From: Actinomycetes bacterium | GTDB taxonomy: Bacteria > Actinomycetota > Acidimicrobiia > Acidimicrobiales > Microtrichaceae | Reading direction: 5' to 3' | Assembly: GCA_023392475.1 (NCBI GenBank) | Contig: JAEVZA010000231.1 | Span: 1-6,429 of the forward strand | Length of the DNA: 6,429 bases | Shown here: positions 1-5,305 of the stretch, one piece after another | Layout: each line of letters starts with the position of its first letter | Position numbering within the stretch: the stretch's first letter is position 1 | Made by a program: the position numbers and the translations under genes | Notes under the pieces: model-generated | Seen by the model: the letters and a program-made list of their open reading frames with translations, nothing else | Told to the model about the DNA's origin: nothing | Databases searched by the model: none

Positions 1-929
1 GGGCGGGAGCGCTCGACGAGGTCGGCACCGATCCCGACGCGGAGGTCACGTTCGTGGCGGTCCCGGTGGGTGCCGTGCCGGCGGCGGCGCACGCCGCGCT
101 CGAGCGGGGTGGCGTGGTGACCGACGTCGGCAGCGTGAAGTCGCCCGTGGTGGCCGCCGTCGACCACCCGAGGTTCGTCGGCGGGCACCCGATGGCCGGC
201 TCGGAGGCGTCGGGCATCGAGGGGTCCCGGGTGGACCTGTTCGACGGCGCCACCTGGGTGCTCACCCCCACCTCCGCCACCGACCCGGAGGCGCAGGCCC
301 TCGTGCACGGCGTCGTGCGGTCCTTCGGCGCCGACGTCGTCACGCTCGAGCCGGCGGACCACGACCGGCTCGTCGCCACCGTGTCGCACGTGCCGCACCT
401 CACCGCGGCCACGCTCATGGGGCTCGCCGCGGAGCGGGCCGAGCGCGACGCGGCCCTGCTCCGGCTCGCGGCGGGCGGCTTCCGCGACATGACGCGGATC
501 GCGGCGGGCGACACCGGCATCTGGATGGACATCTGCGCCGACAACCGGGCGGCGATCCTCGACGTGCTGGACGACCTCATCGAGTCGCTGGGCGGGATGC
601 GGGAGGTGGTCGCCGACGGCGACCTCGACCGGCTGCGCTCGCGGCTCGAGGTGGCGCAGGTCGCCCGCCGGAACCTGCCCACCGGCGCACCGCCTCCGGA
701 GCAGCTCGTCGAGGTCCGGGTGCCGATCCCCGACCAGCCGGGCGAGCTCGCCGCGGTCACCAACCTGGCGACCGAGCTCGGCGTCAACGTGTACGACATC
801 GAGGTCGCGCACGCCGCGGGGGAGCAGCGTGGCCTGCTGATCCTCGTCGTGGACGCCGGCCGGGCCGACGACCTCACCGGCGCGCTCGCCGCCCGCGGGC
901 GCCGGGCGTCGGTGCACGTGCTCGGGTGA
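1..929 (+). CDS. tyrA: Prephenate dehydrogenase with C-terminal ACT domain (5' end outside window)
   Basis: NAD(P)-dependent oxidative decarboxylation of prephenate to 4-hydroxyphenylpyruvate, the tyrosine branch of aromatic amino acid synthesis in the cytoplasm. The frame is open from base 3, giving 308 visible residues. The start codon and the dinucleotide-binding glycine loop lie upstream, and the GTG at 54 falls inside the Rossmann fold (FVAVPVGAVP), so it is not the start. Visible family motifs are TDVGSVKSPV, GGHPMAGSE (His codon at 186), SHVPH (His codons at 387 and 396) and the helical block GGFRDMTRIAAGDTGIWMDI. An ACT domain follows at about 708-926, with DQPGELAAVT and GVNVYDIEV, the type of domain that commonly mediates amino acid feedback; tyrosine as ligand is inference. 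It ends 4 nt before aroA, so the two are probably co-transcribed. Cyclohexadienyl or arogenate specificity cannot be excluded from sequence alone. Confidence 0.93.
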   Translation, partial: AGALDEVGTDPDAEVTFVAVPVGAVPAAAHAALERGGVVTDVGSVKSPVVAAVDHPRFVGGHPMAGSEASGIEGSRVDLFDGATWVLTPTSATDPEAQALVHGVVRSFGADVVTLEPADHDRLVATVSHVPHLTAATLMGLAAERAERDAALLRLAAGGFRDMTRIAAGDTGIWMDICADNRAAILDVLDDLIESLGGMREVVADGDLDRLRSRLEVAQVARRNLPTGAPPPEQLVEVRVPIPDQPGELAAVTNLATELGVNVYDIEVAHAAGEQRGLLILVVDAGRADDLTGALAARGRRASVHVLG

Positions 930-933
930 CGTC

Positions 934-2271
934 GTGAGCGACGAGGACGCACGCCCGATCCGACGAGCACCCGGACCGCTGGACGCCACCGTCCGCCCGC
1001 CCGGATCGAAGAGCGTCACCAACCGGGCGCTCGTCTGCGCGGCGCTGGCCGGCGGGACGAGCGCGCTCGCCGGGGTGCTCCGGGCCGATGACACGGACGC
1101 GATGGTCGCCTGCCTGCGGGACCTCGGGGTCCGCATCACGCTCACCGACGAGGGCGGGACGACCGTGGCCACCGTGCGCGGCGTGGGGGGCCGTCCGCCG
1201 GTCGACGGTGCGGTGCTCGACGCCCGCCTCTCCGGCACCACGTCACGCTTCGTCGCCCCGGTCGCGGCGCTCGTGCGCGGCACGGTCGTGCTGGACGGCG
1301 GCGAACCGCTCCGCCTCCGCCCGATGGGTGACCTGCTCGACGCGATGGAGCACCTCGGGGCCGTGATCGAGCCGCTGGGCGAGCCCGGCCGGTTGCCCGT
1401 GCACCTCGGCGGCGGCCCGGAACGGTTCGTCGGCGGCGAGGTGGAGCTCGCCGGCGACGTGAGCAGCCAGTTCCTCTCCGGGCTCCTCCTCACCGCGCCG
1501 TGCCTGCGCGACGGGGTGACGGCCGGCCTCACGACCGAGCTCGTGTCCCGGCCCTACGTGGTGCTCACCGCGTCGGTCATGGCCGCGTTCGGCGCGGAGG
1601 TGGAGGTCGACGCCGCGGGGCGGCGGCTCCGCGTCCCGCCCACCGGCTACCGGTCGGTCGAGCGCTACGAGGTGGAACCCGACGCGTCGGCGGCCTCGTA
1701 CTTCGCCGCTGCCGCCGCGGTCGTGGGCGGTCGGGTGCGCATCGAGGGCCTCGGCACGGCCTCCCGCCAGGGCGACACGGGGTTCGTGGACCTGCTCGGG
1801 CGCATGGGCGCCGAGGTCGCCTGGGAGCCGCACGCCGTCACCGTGTCCCGGACCGGTCCGCTGCGGGGCATCGACGTCGACATGGCCGACGTGTCGGACA
1901 CCGCTCAGACGCTCGCCGCGGTCGCGCCCTACGCCACGTCACCCACGACCGTCACCGGCATCGGCTTCATCCGGGGCAAGGAGACCGACCGCATCGCCGC
2001 GGTGGTCGCCGAGCTGCGGCGCGTCGGCATCGAGGCGGAGGAGCTCGACGACGACGGGTTCCGCGTCCACCCGGGCACGCCGACCGGCGGCGACGTGCGC
2101 ACCTACGACGACCACCGGATGGCCATGAGCTTCGCCGTGCTGGGCCTCGGCACCGACGGCGTCCGCATCCTCGACCCGGGCTGCGTCGCCAAGACCTACC
2201 CCGGCTTCTGGGACGACCTCGACGCCGTCGTCCAGGGGTCGGCATCCGGGACCGGCGCGCGGACTCCCTAG
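934..2271 (+). CDS. aroA: 3-phosphoshikimate 1-carboxyvinyltransferase (EPSP synthase)
   Basis: Transfers the enolpyruvyl group of phosphoenolpyruvate to shikimate-3-phosphate, the sixth step of the shikimate pathway. The 445-residue product is full length for the family (about 430-445). Visible landmarks, with E. coli equivalents by motif alignment, are PPGSKSVTNRALV with K26 (K22) and R31, SGTTSRF with G101 (G96) and R105 (R100), S177-S178-Q179, D322 (the catalytic D313), K349-E350 in GKETDR (E341), D393-H394-R395 in YDDHRMAM, and K420 in VAKTYPGF (K411). All expected active-site residues are present, so it should be active. The GTG start lies 4 nt after the tyrA stop; GGGTGA just before it is only a weak ribosome-binding site, so coupling to tyrA translation is likely. 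The position matching E. coli Asn94 is Leu99 and Pro101 is Phe106, as in the mycobacterial enzymes I recall. Confidence 0.96.
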   Translation: MSDEDARPIRRAPGPLDATVRPPGSKSVTNRALVCAALAGGTSALAGVLRADDTDAMVACLRDLGVRITLTDEGGTTVATVRGVGGRPPVDGAVLDARLSGTTSRFVAPVAALVRGTVVLDGGEPLRLRPMGDLLDAMEHLGAVIEPLGEPGRLPVHLGGGPERFVGGEVELAGDVSSQFLSGLLLTAPCLRDGVTAGLTTELVSRPYVVLTASVMAAFGAEVEVDAAGRRLRVPPTGYRSVERYEVEPDASAASYFAAAAAVVGGRVRIEGLGTASRQGDTGFVDLLGRMGAEVAWEPHAVTVSRTGPLRGIDVDMADVSDTAQTLAAVAPYATSPTTVTGIGFIRGKETDRIAAVVAELRRVGIEAEELDDDGFRVHPGTPTGGDVRTYDDHRMAMSFAVLGLGTDGVRILDPGCVAKTYPGFWDDLDAVVQGSASGTGARTP

Positions 2272-2282
2272 GATCAGCCCCC

Positions 2283-2939
2283 GTGGACGTGAGTGACCTG
2301 CGTGTGATCGCCATCGACGGGCCCGCCGGCTCGGGGAAGTCGACCGTGGCCCGGCGCCTCGCCGTGCGGCTCGGCCTCCGGTACCTGGACACCGGCGCGA
2401 TGTACCGGGCGGTGGCGTTCGCGGCGATCCAGCGCGGGGTGGACCCGGTGGACGCCGGTCCGGTCGCCGAGATCGCCCGGGACGTGCAGCTGCAGGTCGA
2501 CGACGCAGGCGTCAAGGTCGACGGCGTCGACGCGAGCCTCGAGATCCGCGGCCCCGAGGTGTCCCGCGCCGTCAGCGTGGTGGCCGCGAACCCGGAGGTG
2601 CGCACGGAGATGCGCACCCGGCAGCGCGTGTGGGCCGTCGAGCACCGCGGGGGCGTGATCGAGGGCCGGGACATCGGTTCGGTCGTGTTCCCCGACGCCG
2701 TGCTCAAGGTGTACCTGACCGCGGATCCGGCCGTGCGGGCCCAGCGCCGCGCCAAGGAGATGACCGACCTCGAGTACGACAAGGTCGCGGCGGACCTCGC
2801 CCGGCGCGACGCCGCGGACCAGGGCCGCTCGGACAGCCCGCTCGTGGAGGCGGAGGACGCCGTCATCCTGGACACGACCGAGCTCACCATCGACGACGTG
2901 GTCGAGACCCTCGCCGGCATGGTCGAGGCCCGGTCGTGA
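2283..2939 (+). CDS. cmk: Cytidylate (CMP/dCMP) kinase
   Basis: Phosphorylates CMP and dCMP with ATP, supplying CDP for nucleotide and phospholipid precursors. The product of 218 residues fits the bacterial family (about 220-230). It has a Walker A loop GPAGSGKST at residues 13-21, DTGAMYR at 36-42, the CMP-binding region EGRDIGSVVFPDA at 127-139, and RRDAADQGRSDSPL at 174-187, which resembles the family's R-D-x-x-D-x-x-R element near the lid. I chose GTG at 2283 because AGGA at 2270-2273 sits 9 nt upstream; GTG at 2289 would also leave the P-loop intact. The frame is open far upstream through aroA, but that portion is Arg/Gly-rich shadow translation and is not part of the gene. It begins 11 nt after the aroA stop and its stop overlaps the next start by 4 nt. 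Confidence 0.95.
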   Translation: MDVSDLRVIAIDGPAGSGKSTVARRLAVRLGLRYLDTGAMYRAVAFAAIQRGVDPVDAGPVAEIARDVQLQVDDAGVKVDGVDASLEIRGPEVSRAVSVVAANPEVRTEMRTRQRVWAVEHRGGVIEGRDIGSVVFPDAVLKVYLTADPAVRAQRRAKEMTDLEYDKVAADLARRDAADQGRSDSPLVEAEDAVILDTTELTIDDVVETLAGMVEARS

Positions 2940-3628
2940 GCGGCGACGCCCCGCGGCGCGGGGCGATCGGGCCCATCTCGTCCGCCGGCCGGGCGAGCTA
3001 CCGGATCATCCGGTCGATCGGCGTGTTCGTGACGTCGATCGTGTGGCGGATCCGGGTCGACGGCCGCGACCGCCTGCCCGCCGGCGTCCCGTACGTGGTC
3101 GCCCCGGTGCACCGCTCCTACGTCGACTTCCTCGTCGTGGCCGTCACCGTCCCGCGGGTGCTCCGGTACATGGTGAAGGACAGCATCTGGCGGTGGGCCT
3201 GGCTCGGGCGCTTCATCGAGTTCAACGGCTCGTTCCCCGTCGACCGCGAGCACGCCGACCGCGATGCGCTGCGCCGCTGCGAGGAGGCCGTGGCCGGGGG
3301 CGACCCCGTCGTCATGTTCCCGGAGGGCCGCCGCAAGGACGGCGACCACGTGGAGGAGCTGTTCGACGGCCCGTCGTTCGTGGCGTGCCGGAACCGGGTG
3401 CCGATCGTGCCCATCGGGATCGCCGGCTCGCAGGACGCCATGCCGATCGGGAAGAAGATGGTGCGCTTCGCGACGATCCGGGTCGTGATCGGGGAGCCGA
3501 TCTACCCCGACGTGCCGCTCACCGGGCGGGTGCCCCGGCGCGTCGTGACCGAGAACACGGCGCTGCTCCGGGACGCGGTGCAGGACGCGTACGACGAGTC
3601 CCGCCGCCGCCTCGCCGGCGCGACGTAG
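2936..3628 (+). CDS. PlsC-family lysophospholipid acyltransferase (probable 1-acyl-sn-glycerol-3-phosphate acyltransferase)
   Basis: Probably acylates lysophosphatidic acid to phosphatidic acid at the cytoplasmic membrane. The 230-residue product shows the four acyltransferase blocks: H59-R-S-Y-V-D64 (the HX4D catalytic motif), GSFPVDR at 98-104, MFPEGRRKDG at 127-136 and VPIVPIGIAG at 155-164. The hydrophobic, aromatic segment at about 24-37 could be the membrane-contacting N-terminal helix. Two motif variants stand out: Val58 where many members have Asn before the catalytic His, and FPEGRR where FPEGTR is classical. The catalytic His and Asp are intact, so activity is expected, but acceptor specificity is uncertain and other lysolipid or glycolipid acyl transfers are possible. 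The GTG start at 2936 overlaps the cmk stop (GTGA), indicating translational coupling. The cmk-plsC pairing is familiar from other bacteria, notably Firmicutes. Confidence 0.88.
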   Translation: MSGDAPRRGAIGPISSAGRASYRIIRSIGVFVTSIVWRIRVDGRDRLPAGVPYVVAPVHRSYVDFLVVAVTVPRVLRYMVKDSIWRWAWLGRFIEFNGSFPVDREHADRDALRRCEEAVAGGDPVVMFPEGRRKDGDHVEELFDGPSFVACRNRVPIVPIGIAGSQDAMPIGKKMVRFATIRVVIGEPIYPDVPLTGRVPRRVVTENTALLRDAVQDAYDESRRRLAGAT

Positions 3629-3665
3629 GGCCCCTCAGCCCGGCCAGTGGTGAACGAGGGGTCCT
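3627..3665 (+). terminator. Candidate intrinsic terminator of the tyrA-aroA-cmk-plsC operon
   Basis: Bases 3627-3636 (AGGGCCCCTC) pair with 3656-3665 (GAGGGGTCCT) to give a continuous 10-bp stem with one G-U wobble and a 19-nt loop. The stem begins inside the plsC stop codon. No T-run follows, which is common in very GC-rich genomes but weakens the call. Its right arm (3660-3665) is shared with the next hairpin, so the two folds are mutually exclusive. The G-U wobble becomes a C-A mismatch on the minus strand, so the structure favours plus-strand RNA. Confidence 0.5.
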
Positions 3666-3690
3666 CGATCTCGTCCTGCGAGATCTGACC
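3660..3690. repeat. Interrupted inverted repeat (11-bp stem-loop) between convergent operons
   Basis: GATCTCG at 3667-3673 is perfectly inverted as CGAGATC at 3679-3685 around the 5-nt loop TCCTG. An outer GGTC (3660-3663) pairs with GACC (3687-3690) across a 3/1 internal loop. The palindrome can form on either strand. A smaller hairpin, CGAGG/CCTCG (3655-3667, loop GGT), nests beside it. No T-run is present. It could be a bidirectional terminator, an RNA processing site or part of a dispersed palindromic repeat; the window holds only one copy. Confidence 0.45.
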
Positions 3691-3724
3691 GCCGCAGAAC
3701 CCGGGTGGCACGCAGCCCAGGGCC

Positions 3725-3771
3725 GCCCGGCGCACCCGCATGCCGGGCCGCCGTGTGAGTGCCCCCGGCAC
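3725..3771 (-). terminator. Candidate terminator hairpins downstream of the CopD-like gene
   Basis: Reading on the minus strand after the stop at 3781, the first hairpin is GTGCC/GGCAC (3759-3763 with 3767-3771, 3-nt loop). The second is a 7-bp stem GCCCGGC/GCCGGGC (3725-3731 with 3742-3748, 10-nt loop), extendable outward to 3721-3752 with single-base bulges. Neither is followed by a T-run. They are placed where the minus-strand operon should end, facing the plsC-side stem. GC-rich DNA forms such stems by chance fairly often, so this is a moderate call. Confidence 0.38.
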
Positions 3772-3780
3772 CCGTCGACG

Positions 3781-4170
3781 TCAGACCGTCGTGGTCACCA
3801 CGAGGCCGAGGTACATGGCGACCACGGCGAACACGGACGACACCGCGCCGCCGACGGCGAGGAGCGCCGTGTTGCCCTTGGCCTGCTGGTGGACGAAGGC
3901 CCCGAGGCCCGACAGCACCACCGCGAGGACGTGCAGCTCGACCCACGGGTGCGGCAGGTCGTTCAGCGGGATCACCATGAGGTTCCAGAGGCCGGTCAGC
4001 ACGACGAGGCCGAAGGCCGGCCAGGCGATCCGCTGGTAGGCCCGGGCCACGAGCCCCGGGGCGTCCTCGCCGAGGGTGCGGACGGTCGGCACGAGCCCCG
4101 CCAGCACGATCTGGCCGCCGACCCACACGGAGGCGGCGAGGACGTGCAGGAACAGGCGGAGGGCGGTCAC
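3781..4170 (-). CDS. Small CopD-like four-helix membrane protein
   Basis: A 129-residue hydrophobic protein with four predicted membrane helices at about 4-26, 49-67, 77-94 and 101-125. The N-terminal pattern LHVLAASVWVGGQ (His9, Trp16, Gly18-Gly19) followed by AWPAFGLVVLTGLWN resembles the CopD copper-resistance/export domain family. Further histidines at 74, 80 and 94 could bind metal or haem, but that is inference. It is much shorter than classical CopD and no CopC domain is attached or adjacent. The GTG start lies 12 nt after the ispH stop with no clear ribosome-binding site. A four-codon mini-frame (ATG at 4181, MLAA, stop overlapping the GTG as GTGA) spans the junction, which would suit re-initiation. 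The HemJ-type haem-synthesis family is a less likely alternative. Function is not established. Confidence 0.7.
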   Translation of the reverse strand: MTALRLFLHVLAASVWVGGQIVLAGLVPTVRTLGEDAPGLVARAYQRIAWPAFGLVVLTGLWNLMVIPLNDLPHPWVELHVLAVVLSGLGAFVHQQAKGNTALLAVGGAVSSVFAVVAMYLGLVVTTTV

Positions 4171-4182
4171 GCCGCGAGCATG

Positions 4183-5274
4183 TCAGGCGAGGTCGGCGAG
4201 GACCGCACTGGCCGCGAGCGCGCGGTCGTCGGTCGTCGGCGGCGACGACGGGTCGCCACCGAGCCCCAGCGCACCGACCGCGTCGATGGCGGTGAGCAGC
4301 TCCCGCAGGTTGCGGGGCGGCGGGAAGTACTCGTCCTCGTCGGTGAGCCGGATCTCCTCGACGCCCCGCGCCGGCGCGAGCGCCCCGAGCACCTCGTCCA
4401 CCAGCTCCTCCGGCGCGGAGGCACCCGCGGTGACGCCGACGACGCCGCGCAGGTCGACGGTGCCGTCGGCGCGGCGCGGCAGCTCGTCGGCCCGGTTGAC
4501 CCGGAGCACCGTCGAGCAACCCGAGCCGCGGGCCAGGCGCTCGAGGGCGACGGTGTTCGACGAGTTCGCCGAGCCGATGACGACGACGGCGTCGCAGCGG
4601 GACGCGATCTCCATCAGCGCGGACTGGCGGTTGGTCGTCGCGAAGCACAGGTCGCTCCGGCCGGGCGTCCACACGTCGGGGAAGCGCTCGACGGTGGCGT
4701 CGGCGACGTCGGCCCAGTCCCGGTGCGACAGCGTGGTCTGCGCGAGCAGCGCGACCGGCGTGCCGAACTCGGGGAGCGCCTCCACCTCCTCGATCGACTC
4801 GACGCGGTGGATCGCGTCGGGGGCGACGGCCATCGTGCCGACCGCCTCCTCGTGGCCCTCGTGGCCGACGTAGACGATCGAGTAGCCCTTGCCGGCCCGG
4901 ACCTTGACCTCGTGGTGGACCTTCGTGACGAGCGGGCACACCGCGTCGACCACGAAGCCGCCCCGCTCGCGTGCCGCCGCCACGACCTCCGGCGCCGAAC
5001 CGTGGGCCGAGAGCATGACCGGGCGGCCGTCGGGGACCTCGGCGACGTCGTCGACGAACACGACGCCCTGCTCCTCGAAGCGCCGCACGACCTGCTGGTT
5101 GTGGACGATCTCGTGGTAGCAGTACACGGGCCCGTCGAACGCCCGCACCATCCACGCGAGCGCCTTGATCGCCATCTCGACGCCGGCGCAGAACCCGCGT
5201 GGCGCGGCGAGCAGCACGAGCTCCACGCCGCCCTCGGCGGTGGCGCGGTCGTGGTCGTCGGGCGGGGCCGTCAT
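4183..5274 (-). CDS. ispH: 4-hydroxy-3-methylbut-2-enyl diphosphate reductase, with C-terminal extension
   Basis: Last step of the MEP isoprenoid pathway: an oxygen-sensitive [4Fe-4S] enzyme reducing HMBPP to IPP and DMAPP. The three cluster cysteines are C29 (APRGFCAGVEMAI), C113 (DAVCPLVTKVH) and C210 (SDLCFATTNRQ). Substrate-binding elements are EIVHN with H58, SAHGSAPE with H91, GHEGHEEAVGTM with H141 and E143, QTTLS at 179-183, the S-x-N block GSANSSNT at 234-241, and TAGASAPEELV at 282-292. It is therefore complete and probably active. At 363 residues it is longer than typical IspH (about 310-330): about 15 residues precede the conserved fold, and about 37 follow FPPPRNLREL. The ATG at 5274 has AGG at 5286-5284, 9 nt upstream. 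The open frame extends to 5478, but that part overlaps the hydrolase gene and is not conserved-looking. It starts 31 nt after the hydrolase stop. Confidence 0.96.
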   Translation of the reverse strand: MTAPPDDHDRATAEGGVELVLLAAPRGFCAGVEMAIKALAWMVRAFDGPVYCYHEIVHNQQVVRRFEEQGVVFVDDVAEVPDGRPVMLSAHGSAPEVVAAARERGGFVVDAVCPLVTKVHHEVKVRAGKGYSIVYVGHEGHEEAVGTMAVAPDAIHRVESIEEVEALPEFGTPVALLAQTTLSHRDWADVADATVERFPDVWTPGRSDLCFATTNRQSALMEIASRCDAVVVIGSANSSNTVALERLARGSGCSTVLRVNRADELPRRADGTVDLRGVVGVTAGASAPEELVDEVLGALAPARGVEEIRLTDEDEYFPPPRNLRELLTAIDAVGALGLGGDPSSPPTTDDRALAASAVLADLA

Positions 5275-5305
5275 CCTGCCGAGCCTACGGCCGGGGCGCG
5301 GCGGC

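Noticed and set aside
54..929. GTG at 54 as the true tyrA start
   Set aside because: It falls inside a beta strand of the nucleotide-binding fold; the frame is open to the window edge and the glycine-rich loop must be upstream.
1500..2282. N-terminal extension of the cmk frame through aroA
   Set aside because: The extension is Arg/Gly-rich shadow translation of aroA; the real kinase starts at GTG 2283 just before its P-loop, with AGGA upstream.
1967..3349. A 460-codon minus-strand frame opposite aroA, cmk and plsC
   Set aside because: It lies opposite three motif-rich genes and has no recognisable domain of its own; a shadow frame.
3686..3720. Possible tRNA-like T-arm near AGAACCCGGGT
   Set aside because: No complete cloverleaf, no proper T-loop consensus and no matching acceptor arms on either strand.
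3502..3771. An 89-codon minus-strand gene overlapping the plsC end
   Set aside because: Its second half is antisense to plsC and Arg/Ser-rich. Only the 3643-3714 part looks unusual and is reported as a finding rather than a gene.
3635..5155. A 506-codon minus-strand frame overlapping ispH
   Set aside because: Same strand as ispH but another frame; low-complexity Arg/Gly/Ala product, whereas ispH has all three cluster cysteines.
5275..5305. Terminator between the hydrolase and ispH
   Set aside because: The 31-nt gap is GC-rich but I find no convincing stem with a loop and tail; co-transcription is more likely.
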